From: Candidatus Bathyarchaeia archaeon
Lineage (GTDB): Archaea > Thermoproteota > Bathyarchaeia > Bathyarchaeales > DTEX01
Assembly: GCA_038882715.1 (NCBI GenBank)
Contig: JAVZNR010000001.1
Span: forward strand, 78,313 to 142,312
Direction of reading: 5' to 3'
DNA length: 64,000 nucleotides
Under the pieces are notes generated by a model. It saw nothing but the letters and a program-made list of their open reading frames with translations, was not told the DNA's origin and did not search any database. Of the stretch, positions 8,745 through 17,902 are shown one piece after another; the stretch's first letter is position 1; every line of letters begins with the position of its first letter. Made by a program: the position numbers and the translations under genes.

Positions 8745-9074
8745 ATGAGCTATAGCGCTAAACAATTAAAGTATGTGCTCAACTGGCTTATCGCCGGAAG
8801 TAGGGGCGGAGCTATGAGGGCTAGGATAATCATGGCGCTAAAGGAATCTCCCATGAACGCTAATCAGCTGGCTAACCTGCTTGAAGTAGACTATCGGACT
8901 ATAAGGCATCACTTGGAGATCCTAGAGAAGAACAAGATAATTTCTTCGGCTGGAAAGAAGTATGCGGTCACCTATTTTCTAACCACACTTATGGAGGAAA
9001 ATTACACAATATTCGAGGAGATTTGGGAGAAAATTGGAAAAAAGGAAAAAAGGATGGTTAAGCGAAATGAGTAA
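8745..9074 (+). CDS. winged-helix (ArsR-like) transcriptional regulator
   Basis: About 109-aa DNA-binding protein. The wHTH region covers GGAMRARIIMALKESPMNANQLANLLEVDYRTIRHHLEILEKNKII with the wing after it. This is the standard archaeal ArsR/HTH_20 arrangement with no obvious effector domain. ATG at 8745 is chosen because a CGGAG site lies about 7 nt upstream; an upstream in-frame TTG at 8724 has no ribosome site. The stop overlaps the start of the following membrane protein (ATGAGTAA), so the two are translationally coupled. It likely controls its own operon (membrane protein, secreted protein, ABC exporter) or the divergent antiporter. Confidence 0.8.
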   Translation: MSYSAKQLKYVLNWLIAGSRGGAMRARIIMALKESPMNANQLANLLEVDYRTIRHHLEILEKNKIISSAGKKYAVTYFLTTLMEENYTIFEEIWEKIGKKEKRMVKRNE

Positions 9075-9639
9075 AATGATGAATGGTAAAGATAGAAAAG
9101 TTGCGCTTATAATAATCGTTCTCTTAGCGGCAGCTATCATTGCAGCTATATGCAGCCTACATATTACTGGGGCCTCGCCAGAGCGCCAAGTTAGAAGGCG
9201 CTGGGGTCTAACAGAGAACCAGATAATAGAGATTAAGCAGTTGGCGGATAAATATCGGCGCGGCGAGATAAATCGAGAAGAATTCGAGTCCAGTATATTG
9301 TCAAGGTTTAGGGATTGGGAGATTATTCCGCCGCCGAACATCCTTATACCGGATATAGAGGTTTTCTACACCGCTAAATCCATAATTTCAACCGTTAACG
9401 TTACGCTTGTACTAATACTGCTCCTAATATACGTAGATGTTTACCGGAAGACTAAAGCTCAATTTTCAGCCGGCCTCATAATATTCTCGCTGGTGCTGCT
9501 TTTCTATACGCTTTCGTCTAACCCATTCATGCACATGCTCTTCGGCTTTAGAGCCTTCGGACTCGGCCCATTCGCTATGCTGCCGGACGCCCTCACATTT
9601 GCCGCTTTAATAATCCTGCTGTATCTCAGCCTTAAATAG
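9067..9639 (+). CDS. membrane protein with SHOCT-like cytoplasmic/linker segment
   Basis: About 190 aa. A first transmembrane helix (VALIIIVLLAAAIIAAICSL) is followed by a charged helical hairpin IKQLADKYRRGEINREEFE that resembles SHOCT motifs, and then three more hydrophobic segments toward the C-terminus. No enzymatic motif is seen. ATG 9067 is preferred over the TTG at 9034 because it overlaps the regulator's stop codon. Together with the regulator and the downstream secreted protein and ABC exporter it looks like an envelope-related unit. Function unknown. Confidence 0.6.
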   Translation: MSKMMNGKDRKVALIIIVLLAAAIIAAICSLHITGASPERQVRRRWGLTENQIIEIKQLADKYRRGEINREEFESSILSRFRDWEIIPPPNILIPDIEVFYTAKSIISTVNVTLVLILLLIYVDVYRKTKAQFSAGLIIFSLVLLFYTLSSNPFMHMLFGFRAFGLGPFAMLPDALTFAALIILLYLSLK

Positions 9640-9727
9640 CATCCAAGATTAATGCTGAATAAAATTTGACATAATTCTGAAAAACCTTTTTAATGCATTA
9701 GCCTCCTATCTTAGGTGGTGATGTAGA

Positions 9728-10288
9728 TTGAGAAAGAGCATACTGTTGGCGGCTCTGGGCTTAGTCACATTAAGCGCCATAATCATTTCAACATACAGTG
9801 CTTTAGCGTGGTACAATGGCTACCCGCGGATAACCCAGATACGTGAATTCAGAGCCACGCCAGTCTCAGCCGAGCCCCCATGTATCATTAATGCTCAGAA
9901 TTTCACGTGGAATTTCAAGCGTTACTGGAGATGGATGCTAGGAAATGAATGTGGCAGGTGGAAGATGATTGTTAAAGGCGATTTTCGTAGAGCCGAGTTA
10001 GAGTTAAGTGAGGAATTTAAAGAGAGGGTTTTAGACATAGCGAGCAAGGATGAGGATGTACAGAGTCTCCTTAACGAGGGCTATAATATTAGCTGTATTA
10101 GACCAGTTCACATGAAATCCATAGTTCAAGAGAATGGTCAGGTTACAATCGAGGTTGATGAGGTTCTTCTCGTGTTGACTAAGGATAAATATAGCCGTGC
10201 ATTCATAGAAGTAGACCTTAAAGCCGAGAAGGTTACTAGGATAACCATGATAAATGTAACAGTGATCGAAAAGAGCACAGCAACTTAA
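9728..10288 (+). CDS. secreted or membrane-anchored protein of unknown function
   Basis: 186 aa with an N-terminal signal peptide or anchor (RKSILLAALGLVTLSAIIIST) and an extracytoplasmic remainder. The mature part contains WNFKRYWRWMLGNECGRW and a C-terminal half of beta-rich, charged sequence; there is no recognisable domain. Start is TTG at 9728 after a GGTGGTGAT ribosome site, and an A/T-rich region around 9675-9700 may hold a promoter. The ABC permease starts 45 nt downstream, so this could be the extracellular partner of that exporter; this is inference from order only. Confidence 0.55.
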   Translation: MRKSILLAALGLVTLSAIIISTYSALAWYNGYPRITQIREFRATPVSAEPPCIINAQNFTWNFKRYWRWMLGNECGRWKMIVKGDFRRAELELSEEFKERVLDIASKDEDVQSLLNEGYNISCIRPVHMKSIVQENGQVTIEVDEVLLVLTKDKYSRAFIEVDLKAEKVTRITMINVTVIEKSTAT

Positions 10289-10333
10289 AACTTCCCTACC
10301 CTATTTTTATCTATTTAGATTGGAGGATAAGGA

Positions 10334-11596
10334 ATGTTTACATGGAGTTTAGCAGTTAGAAACTTGAAGAGGCGGAAGCTGAGAACAGCTCTTACGGCTT
10401 CCGGCATAGTTGTAGGGATAAGCATGATGTTTATTCTACTGTCCTTGGTCTCGGGGATGGAGGTTCAGGCGAGAAGGATGGTTCGAGCCTTAGGCGGAGC
10501 AGATATGATAGTATCTAACTCCACGTCGTTTAGGGGTGGTATGGGCGGAGGGTTCTTCGGCACACTGCCGAGCCCAAGCACATTAGATATATCAATCGTA
10601 GATGTGATAGGCGGGATGCCGGGGGTCTACGCTGTTTCGCCGCAGTTCTCGTTCAGCGGCTCCATTAACGGTAGGAGGGTTACAATGTATGGAATTGTGC
10701 CACCGCTATACGATCTTGTTACCGGTGGATTAAACATTGTTGAGGGCAGGTCCCTCACGGAGAACAGTAGTGGAGAAATAGTTTTCGGAAAAGCTTTAAT
10801 GGAACTCTTAAATCTAACCCTAGGGCAAACTGTTAGCTTATCTGGCGGTCAGGAGAGTGTAGAGCGAACCTTCACTATAGTTGGCGTATTTGAGACCGGC
10901 ATGGTTTTCCAAGAGTATGCGGCCTACATAACGCTAATCGATGCGCAAAATATCACCGGTGAGCGCGACCTCGTAACTCAGATACTTGTGAAGTGCGAGG
11001 ATCCATCAGTAGTTAGTGATGTCGCATCCCTAATCTCGTCAACTGTGCCCGGCGTTAGGGTTACAACACCCACAGCAGTGCTCCAGCAGGCGAACCAGAT
11101 GCTAAACACTCTAACAATGTTCTTCGCTACGATAGGGCTGGTAGCCTTATTCGCCGGCAGCTTCGGCGTGGCAAACACCATGATAATGTCTGTAACTGAG
11201 AGAACCCGCGAGATAGGTGTATTGAAAGCTATAGGGGCGAAAAGCTATGACATAATGAAGATTTTTCTCGCTGAGTCGCTTCTGATAGGATTTATAGGTG
11301 GTGGGGTAGGCGTAGCCGTTGGAAGCGTGCTGGCATATGCGTTCCCAATGTTAACGTCCGGACTATTTGTGGCTGGCACCTCCCCATTAGGCATGAGGAA
11401 CCCGTTCTCTGGCGCAGCGAATCCGGGATTAGGCGGCAGATCTATGCAAACAGTTATGTTGGCTACCCCAACCATAACGCCCATGAATATCGCAATATGC
11501 TTCTCTCTGGGGGCATTAGTTGGGGTTCTGGCCGGACTCTATCCGGCTTGGCGTGCTTCAAAAATGAGACCTGTGGAGGCGCTTAAACATGTCTAA
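10334..11596 (+). CDS. MacB/FtsX-type ABC transporter permease
   Basis: 420-aa permease. The N-terminal TM segment follows LAVRNLKRRKLRTALTASG, the typical MacB/LolC start. A large extracellular MacB-PCD domain spans residues ~50-240. Three C-terminal TM helices of the FtsX domain (ETEREIGVLKA-like motif: TERTREIGVLKAIGA) end with GLYPAWRASKMRPVEALK, the conserved FtsX tail. It probably couples ATP hydrolysis by the next gene product to extrusion of, or mechanical action on, a surface protein or lipid-like substrate. GGAGG precedes the ATG, and its 3' end overlaps the ATPase gene by 8 nt. Confidence 0.88.
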   Translation: MFTWSLAVRNLKRRKLRTALTASGIVVGISMMFILLSLVSGMEVQARRMVRALGGADMIVSNSTSFRGGMGGGFFGTLPSPSTLDISIVDVIGGMPGVYAVSPQFSFSGSINGRRVTMYGIVPPLYDLVTGGLNIVEGRSLTENSSGEIVFGKALMELLNLTLGQTVSLSGGQESVERTFTIVGVFETGMVFQEYAAYITLIDAQNITGERDLVTQILVKCEDPSVVSDVASLISSTVPGVRVTTPTAVLQQANQMLNTLTMFFATIGLVALFAGSFGVANTMIMSVTERTREIGVLKAIGAKSYDIMKIFLAESLLIGFIGGGVGVAVGSVLAYAFPMLTSGLFVAGTSPLGMRNPFSGAANPGLGGRSMQTVMLATPTITPMNIAICFSLGALVGVLAGLYPAWRASKMRPVEALKHV

Positions 11597-12272
11597 AACT
11601 ATTGTTAGAACAATTAATTTGAGCAAAGTCTATAGGCGCGGCAAGGTTAATGTTCCAGCCCTAAATAACGTTAATCTCCAAGTGTTATCCGGCGAGATAA
11701 TTGGCATAATGGGGCCTTCAGGCTCTGGCAAGACAACTTTGCTAAACCTTATAGGCGGCTTAGATAGGCCGACAAGCGGAAAAATATTTGTTGACGGCGT
11801 TGACATAACGGCTTTAGGTGAGAAGGATTTAGCCGACTACAGACTTAGAAAGGTTGGATTCGTATTTCAATTCTATAACCTTATACCGACGCTAACCGCA
11901 CTAGAAAACGTTGAAATACCGATGGCGTTAGCAGGCGTCCCAAAAAACGAGAGGCGTGAAAGGGCAGTTAACCTCCTAAAGATGGTTGGCTTAGAGGCGA
12001 GAGCCGACCATAAGCCTGATGAGCTGAGCGGTGGAGAACAGCAGCGCATAGCAATAGCAAGAGCATTAGCAAATAATCCATCAATGGTTTTAGCCGATGA
12101 GCCGACCGGAGATTTAGACTCTAAATCAGCGCTCACATTAATGAATCTCATAAAGGATCTGAACAAAAAGAATGGACAAACATTTATCATAGTAACCCAT
12201 GACCTGATAGTCGCAGAAAGATGCACGAAAATCTACGCTATCAGAGATGGAAGAATAGATATACAGAAATAA
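11589..12272 (+). CDS. ABC transporter ATP-binding protein (LolD/MacB type)
   Basis: 227-aa ATPase of the LolD/FtsE group. Walker A is GPSGSGKTT (~42-50). The Q-loop is in VFQFYNLIPTLTALENVEIP, the signature is LSGGEQQRIAIARAL (~140-154), Walker B is MVLADEPTGDLDS, and the H-loop is in IIVTHD. All catalytic elements are intact. It powers the MacB-type permease encoded just upstream, with which it overlaps by 8 nt. No other permease is nearby. Confidence 0.93.
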   Translation: MSKTIVRTINLSKVYRRGKVNVPALNNVNLQVLSGEIIGIMGPSGSGKTTLLNLIGGLDRPTSGKIFVDGVDITALGEKDLADYRLRKVGFVFQFYNLIPTLTALENVEIPMALAGVPKNERRERAVNLLKMVGLEARADHKPDELSGGEQQRIAIARALANNPSMVLADEPTGDLDSKSALTLMNLIKDLNKKNGQTFIIVTHDLIVAERCTKIYAIRDGRIDIQK

Positions 12273-12324
12273 TTTGCTCAACGAATTATTTTTACGCTCA
12301 ATTCTCTATTAAGTGGAAAAATGT

Positions 12325-14388
12325 TTATCTATAGTTCAGTGCAAAAGCCGCAAATCTTTTTAACTCGGCAGCATTAAATTCTATGCGCCCCTCTTCTTCC
12401 TTATAATTCAATTCCTTTTCCTCCGGAAGCTTCAGCAATCTTTCAGGCTTCTTGCCATTTAGAGCGATTTTAACGTTTATTCCTCTGATTGGAATGCATT
12501 CTTCTATTAAGTTAAGCAGAGTGATTATATATCTTCCATGGTTCTTTTGATCAAACAATGTCATTTCCACGAATCCAGGCGCGTCGCTCTCGAAACTAAA
12601 TGATTTTGGATAGAGAAGACGAATTAGCCGAATAAAGGTATTCTGATGATACTTAACTCTTTCCAGATCTCCCGTAATATAGATTGCCCTACCTTTACCG
12701 TAATTATTTAAAATAATTGCTGGATAATTTGTGATTTTACCAGGAGGATTGCTATGTATAGAGGCGAAATGTTTCGTATCAGCAGGGTCAGTATACGGGA
12801 GAATTATTTTCCCTAAAACCTCGGCACCTTCTCTTGCTTCAACCTTCAGCTGAGAGCCATATATACTTAAAGGATACTTTGAAGAATAACCTAAAAGAAC
12901 TTCTTCCCCCTTTCCTATCGGGGATATGTAAGTGAAGCTTTCTTTTGTTTCACCTAAATAAGAGACCCCAAGAAGGTCAGATAACAAGAAGTCTCCCATT
13001 TTCCCATCTTTTCTTATAAGGGATGTATGCTTGCTGGCGTAAAGCACACCGCCATTTTTTACAAACTCTCTGAACGCCTCAGCTTCTTCTTCACCCATCA
13101 TTAGAACATTAGGAAGCACAAGCACCTTGTAAGATGATAGACTCCCTAAGTTCTTCTTCGTTATAACAGTGAAAGGAATATGATTCCTAATGAATGATTC
13201 AGCAACATTTAAAGCAGATTCTAAGTGAGGCATTTTTTGAGATGCTTCCATCACATTTTTCCCATTATCAGCGAGGTCGAACTTGGATTCGGTACTAAAG
13301 TAAATGGCTGCGTCAGCAATAGGCTCACCCCCTAAGTATTTTTCGTATTTCTCTATTTCCTCAAAGATTTCTCTCATGGTATAGTATACACTCTCATTCA
13401 GCGTTCCATCAGGGTTAATCGCGTCAATAAAAACAAAAGCAGCCCCATTTGCAATAGCTGCATAGGCTTCTAACTCCAGTAATTCCTTCGGTTTCAGAGT
13501 TGTGTGATCGGTAAGAGAAACATTAGAAGATGTTTCAAATGCACACGGTTTATTTTTCGTTAAATTGTGAAATAGCTTACAGGCAAAGCTCTCTTCTAAG
13601 AGCCCGCCATAAAAATCGCCTTGCAAAAAATCGCACTGTTCACTCAATTTTTGAGTGACGCCCAGCAACCATGATTTATCGTACGTAGAGGATTGATGCT
13701 CCACAGTAACTTCAGGCTTTATTCTTCTTACTGTAGAAGTAATTAAGGCAGCAAAGTCAATCAACCATTTTTCTCTTTTTCTTTGAAAGGTTACCCACTT
13801 TTGGTCAAGCCAATTGACGATTCTCGGGATCTCTCCTCCCACCTCCTCAGAATACTTTTCCTGACAATGTTTACAGTAGCAAACTGTGGGCCAGAATGTC
13901 ATGTCGAAACGAATACCCTCAAAATCATAATTCTTACAGATCTCTTCGACCTGCTTTACGGCAAAGTCTCGGTAAGGTGAGTTTGGACAACAAACACCGT
14001 ATCGACTATTTTCAGCAGCCTCTTTTCCATCTGCTCTTATAATTCTCCAATCAGGGTGAGCGTCGTAAGCCCATACATTGAATATCAAACTATAGTAAAC
14101 TACAACATTAATTCCATTTTCATGGCATAGATCGATAACTTCCCCCAGTATATCTCTTCCCCTTAAACCCTTATGCATAGCTCCAATTTTTGTTGGATAG
14201 TAGCAGAGACCCATATGAGATGTTGCATATACAACTGTCGATTCAACTCTAGCTAACGTTAGAGCTTCTACATATTTTTTCGCGTTAAACTCGGATAGAA
14301 AATTTTCATCCCAATCAGCAATATGCATATCAACAACATTTCGCCGATAAACTTTCTTAAACCATTCCCTATCCTTCAAAGCAACCAT
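12325..14388 (-). CDS. glycosidase of the GH42/GHL6-like superfamily
   Basis: 687-aa soluble protein without signal peptide. The N-terminal half is a TIM barrel with GINVVVYYSLIFNVWAYDAHPDWR and FEGIRFDMTFWPTVCYCKHC; the CYCKHC motif and FDMTFW strand resemble hypothetical glycosyl hydrolase 6 (GHL6) proteins. The second half has a beta-galactosidase trimerisation-like (class I glutamine amidotransferase-like) domain around YKVLVLPNVLMMGEEEAEAF (residues ~415-435) and a beta-rich tail. Likely a beta-galactosidase- or fucosidase-type enzyme acting on oligosaccharides inside the cell. It lies downstream of the solute-binding protein gene on the same strand, which suggests it degrades the imported substrate. 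The clan assignment is from motifs only. Confidence 0.65.
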   Translation of the reverse strand: MVALKDREWFKKVYRRNVVDMHIADWDENFLSEFNAKKYVEALTLARVESTVVYATSHMGLCYYPTKIGAMHKGLRGRDILGEVIDLCHENGINVVVYYSLIFNVWAYDAHPDWRIIRADGKEAAENSRYGVCCPNSPYRDFAVKQVEEICKNYDFEGIRFDMTFWPTVCYCKHCQEKYSEEVGGEIPRIVNWLDQKWVTFQRKREKWLIDFAALITSTVRRIKPEVTVEHQSSTYDKSWLLGVTQKLSEQCDFLQGDFYGGLLEESFACKLFHNLTKNKPCAFETSSNVSLTDHTTLKPKELLELEAYAAIANGAAFVFIDAINPDGTLNESVYYTMREIFEEIEKYEKYLGGEPIADAAIYFSTESKFDLADNGKNVMEASQKMPHLESALNVAESFIRNHIPFTVITKKNLGSLSSYKVLVLPNVLMMGEEEAEAFREFVKNGGVLYASKHTSLIRKDGKMGDFLLSDLLGVSYLGETKESFTYISPIGKGEEVLLGYSSKYPLSIYGSQLKVEAREGAEVLGKIILPYTDPADTKHFASIHSNPPGKITNYPAIILNNYGKGRAIYITGDLERVKYHQNTFIRLIRLLYPKSFSFESDAPGFVEMTLFDQKNHGRYIITLLNLIEECIPIRGINVKIALNGKKPERLLKLPEEKELNYKEEEGRIEFNAAELKRFAAFALNYR

Positions 14389-14559
14389 CCCTTAACATTT
14401 TAAGCATTAACACTAAAAGTATTTTTGGTTATAGGAGAAAAAGAGCGTATCTAATCGAATTTTTACCAACATTCCATTCAGAGAACATTAAAGATTTTCC
14501 TATTTTTATAATCTCACTCAAAAAATTAAATAAAAAATAGGATGGTGAATGGTGATCCG

Positions 14560-17025
14560 CTAAGATGCAGGTTTTCTTAGTAGCAGGATCACTGTTACCA
14601 CTAGGGTCAATATAACTAGCGCTATCAAAGCGTAGCTTATCGTCGCTATAGTTGATAATTGGCTTCCAAGCGCAGATATATCGCCTCTTAAAGCTGATAT
14701 GCTGTCTTTTAGATCCGATACGCTTGCGCTCATAGTGGATGCGCTGCTCTTTAAGTCAGATGTAGCGGAAGTCAGCTCGGTTCTTATGGCAGAAGTCGTG
14801 GCCTCTAATGCTGAAACTTTTCCTATGAGGTCTGATACCGCTTTCGCAATCTCAGGTATCTCAGCTGGGACCGGTGGGCTATATGTAACTTTGCCTTCAG
14901 CAACAAGCTTCTCAGCATCTTCTCTTGGAATAACTAGTGCGTCACCCGCTTTAAATGGACCATATGTTTTACCATCGGTGCCAGTAAAGGCAGGTATGTT
15001 AGTCTTGGCGTATACAGTCACGTAAACGTAGGCTGGAGGTACGTGGCTGGCCAGCCCTTGAGCTATTAATCTCTCGGCATCCTCTTTCGGTATGCGCACG
15101 TAATCTCCCATGCTATAGGGTCCATAAGATAAACCGTCAACTCCAGTGAATGCTGGGACATCGCCAACAATCCATACGCTGGAATATTCAACGGGCGTCC
15201 ATCCCGGTCTTGGTAACGCGTCTTTCGTGGGCGCCCTTCCGGTTGGGTATAGCCTTAGTATAACGAACATGTGCTGAGCCCACCATGAAACCGGATCCAT
15301 GTAGTAGTTTTCTGGGTATGTTGGCCATCCATCCCATGCATAGCCGTCTTGGAGGGTGTAGAATGGTGTTGGGAAGAAGCCTATCCACGGCATCTGCTCA
15401 GCCCATATTAATAGGGCTTTTCTGCCAAGCTCTATTACCTTCTCCTCCTCCCAGGGAGGAGTTCTCTCCATCTCATCTATAATGGCGTTTAATTCCGCCC
15501 TCCTTGGGAATGAATAATTGGCCCATCCAAGCCCAGGCGCAAGCGGGTTATAGTATTTTGAGTGCCATCCTTGTATATGCGGTGTAAGCTCCAATAGTAG
15601 GGTGCATCCGGGCCATCTTGTGCCAGCTCCTCCCGGATCCCCTTTAGCTCCTCTAGCTGAGAATATTCCCGCCTCTACGGGTTCCACTTCCACATCTATG
15701 CCAAATTTCTTCCAGTGATCCGCAACTAAAAAGGCAATTCTCAAAGATTCCATCTCAAAGCCGCTGGGGGCAGTTATACCTATCTTCCAAGGTTCACCTG
15801 TAGGCAGCCTCCACTTACCATCTGGCACCCTTGTAAATCCAACTGATTTAAGTAGCCTTTCAGCTTCAGCTGGATCGTACTTCCACCAACCCGTATTTGG
15901 ATCTAAACCAAGCTTTATGAGTTCTGGTAGTAATGGTTTAGTGTAGGCTTCAATGGCGAATGGATACGGCACTATCGGGAGCGGTGTAGTAGATGGAAGA
16001 GAACCGTCGACTCCACGGAAAGCCTCGTATACATCTCTGAAGTTTATGGCGAAAACCAGCGCTTTCCGCACCTCTGTTATATTGTATGGATACATCAGCA
16101 AGTTGAACCCTATACCTTTAACACATGCATCAAGTGGCCATGCGAAAGGAGCTATACGTCTCCAACCCATAATATATGGGTTTCCTTTAATAACTATCTC
16201 AGCGGCTTCAGGCACCAAGGTTCTTAAGCAGTCTAGCTCATGCCTAACCATGGCAAGAGCTTTTACTTCATCTGGACCTGGGTGTATATAAAGCACATAT
16301 TTAGGTGATGGTTTAAGTCCGAGAAGTTTTGTCGCCCACCAATTCTCTTCTCTTTCCCAGAGGAACCAGTTGCCCGCTGGGTCGACGGCTTTCAGATTAT
16401 ATGGGCCTATACTTAACGGTGGATAGAATTTAAATGTTACTGGGTCTTTTCCCTCCCATATATGTTTGGGCACAATCCACCAGCCAGTACCATATATTAT
16501 CACGGTGAAAGCATAGTGGAACCTTGGATATGGCGCCTTAAGCTTTATTTCTACAGTGTAATCGTCTACTGCCCTAGCGCTTTCTATCCAAGTAACAGCG
16601 AAGGTGTGAGTGGCCCATTCTTTAGTTTTTAAGGCGGTTTCAATTGTGAATACCACGTCGTGCGCTGTGAATGGTTTTCCATCATTCCACGTTGCTCCCT
16701 TTCTAAGGAAGAACCTCACCGTCTTAAAATCTGCAGAATACTCAAAGCCTGTACCCAACCAATTTATAAGCGTACCAGTAGTTGTATTAACATACCAGAG
16801 GAAAGCTGCACAAAGTTGCTGGAAACCGTTACCGCCGGTGGCTGGCTTACCTGGAATCTTAAAGTTGAAATCGTATGGATCAATATAGGTTCCCCAATGG
16901 TTTTCTACGACCAAAACATCTCCACGTGGAACACCTGGGGGTAAGGGCAATTGCGCTGAAACCGGTGTAACACTCATCATTAATGAGAGGACTGTTGATA
17001 TCAGCAGAAGAAAAGATAGATTCAC
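14560..17025 (-). CDS. ABC transporter family-5 solute-binding protein, membrane-anchored
   Basis: 821-aa extracellular binding protein of the peptide/oligosaccharide SBP_bac_5 family. A hydrophobic N-terminal signal segment lacking basic residues covers ~1-25. The SBP domain (~35-600) includes YSADFKTVRFFLRKGATWNDGKPFTAHDVVFTIE in two parts. Two copies of a ~45-residue beta module (IPAFTGTDGKTYGPFKAGD-type, ~618-662 and ~669-715) follow. Then come a Ser/Ala-rich coiled coil (~725-793) and a C-terminal TM anchor ending in LLLRKPAS, as in archaeal surface binding proteins. The start is a GTG at 17025 with no ribosome site, only 7 nt from the oppositely directed permease start, so the 5' end may be truncated. 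Confidence 0.85.
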   Translation of the reverse strand: MNLSFLLLISTVLSLMMSVTPVSAQLPLPPGVPRGDVLVVENHWGTYIDPYDFNFKIPGKPATGGNGFQQLCAAFLWYVNTTTGTLINWLGTGFEYSADFKTVRFFLRKGATWNDGKPFTAHDVVFTIETALKTKEWATHTFAVTWIESARAVDDYTVEIKLKAPYPRFHYAFTVIIYGTGWWIVPKHIWEGKDPVTFKFYPPLSIGPYNLKAVDPAGNWFLWEREENWWATKLLGLKPSPKYVLYIHPGPDEVKALAMVRHELDCLRTLVPEAAEIVIKGNPYIMGWRRIAPFAWPLDACVKGIGFNLLMYPYNITEVRKALVFAINFRDVYEAFRGVDGSLPSTTPLPIVPYPFAIEAYTKPLLPELIKLGLDPNTGWWKYDPAEAERLLKSVGFTRVPDGKWRLPTGEPWKIGITAPSGFEMESLRIAFLVADHWKKFGIDVEVEPVEAGIFSARGAKGDPGGAGTRWPGCTLLLELTPHIQGWHSKYYNPLAPGLGWANYSFPRRAELNAIIDEMERTPPWEEEKVIELGRKALLIWAEQMPWIGFFPTPFYTLQDGYAWDGWPTYPENYYMDPVSWWAQHMFVILRLYPTGRAPTKDALPRPGWTPVEYSSVWIVGDVPAFTGVDGLSYGPYSMGDYVRIPKEDAERLIAQGLASHVPPAYVYVTVYAKTNIPAFTGTDGKTYGPFKAGDALVIPREDAEKLVAEGKVTYSPPVPAEIPEIAKAVSDLIGKVSALEATTSAIRTELTSATSDLKSSASTMSASVSDLKDSISALRGDISALGSQLSTIATISYALIALVILTLVVTVILLLRKPAS

Positions 17026-17032
17026 TACACTT

Positions 17033-17902
17033 GTGGCAGGGGTTTATGATCCGCAATCAATAAATAAGCTACGTGAAGACTTGTATGAGATTTTTGGTCT
17101 ATCTGGTAAATCTCTTTTAGAGGATTATTTAGCTTTTATTCGTAGAGTATTAACTTTTAATTTCGGGCCATCTTTTATCTCTTTCCCAACACCAGCGTTT
17201 GAATTAGTATTGAGAAGATTACCATGGACTATAGGGCTTCTTTCAGTATCAACTCTGATTACATGGACAACTGGAAATCTTTTAGGGACTATGGCTGGCT
17301 ACTTTAGGACGAGAAAATTTGCCAGAATACTTGAGAGCGTAGCAATATCATTATATCCGGTGCCATATTATATAATGGCGTTAATACTCATGTTACTTTT
17401 TGCGTTTTTAATACCCATTTTTCCTCTAGGCGGAGGAATCAGTATAATTCCGGAGACCTTAAACTTAGAGTTGATCCTTAATATAATTTGGCATTCATTT
17501 CTCCCGGCTTTATCCCTAATACTTCCGGGAGCACTAGGTTGGTCCTTTCTTAGCTCCAGAACACTGACTTTAGAAGTCCTATCTGAAGATTACACAAAGT
17601 ACGCGGAGTTCAGAGGTTTACCCGGAAAACATGTATTAAGGAGGTATGTGCTCAGGAATATTCTTGTGCCGCAAATGACGGTCTTAGCATTGTCTCTTGG
17701 AGGAATATTTAGTGGAGCACTACTCACTGAAGTCATATTTGCGTATCCAGGCGTGGGTCAGCTAGCGTATAGAGCTGCTTTTGCGGGCGACATAAATACT
17801 CTTATGGCTGTACTGCTCCTATCCATGATAGCCGTGTCTACAGCTATCTACTTGCTAGATTTGCTCTATCCGCTTATAGATCCAAGGATAAGATATAGGT
17901 GA
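17033..17902 (+). CDS. DppB/OppB-type ABC permease lacking its first membrane helix
   Basis: 289-aa permease of the dipeptide/oligopeptide/nickel family. It begins with VYDPQSINKLREDLYEIFGLSG and LNFGPSF-like segments, which in intact homologues follow the first TM helix and its short extracellular loop. The remaining five TM segments and the EAA loop are present (EYTKYAEFRGLPGKHVLRRYVLRN-type, here DYTKYAEFRGLPGK). The missing ~40-45 residues cannot be found upstream in frame: the frame is open but encodes hydrophilic sequence antisense to the binding-protein signal. Start is a GTG at 17033 with no visible ribosome site. Either the gene is truncated or the junction is an assembly join. It overlaps dppC (GTGA). 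Confidence 0.75.
   Translation: MAGVYDPQSINKLREDLYEIFGLSGKSLLEDYLAFIRRVLTFNFGPSFISFPTPAFELVLRRLPWTIGLLSVSTLITWTTGNLLGTMAGYFRTRKFARILESVAISLYPVPYYIMALILMLLFAFLIPIFPLGGGISIIPETLNLELILNIIWHSFLPALSLILPGALGWSFLSSRTLTLEVLSEDYTKYAEFRGLPGKHVLRRYVLRNILVPQMTVLALSLGGIFSGALLTEVIFAYPGVGQLAYRAAFAGDINTLMAVLLLSMIAVSTAIYLLDLLYPLIDPRIRYR

Noticed and set aside
17000-17033. Hidden DppB first helix upstream in frame
   Set aside because: The frame is open but encodes hydrophilic residues and is antisense to the binding-protein signal peptide.
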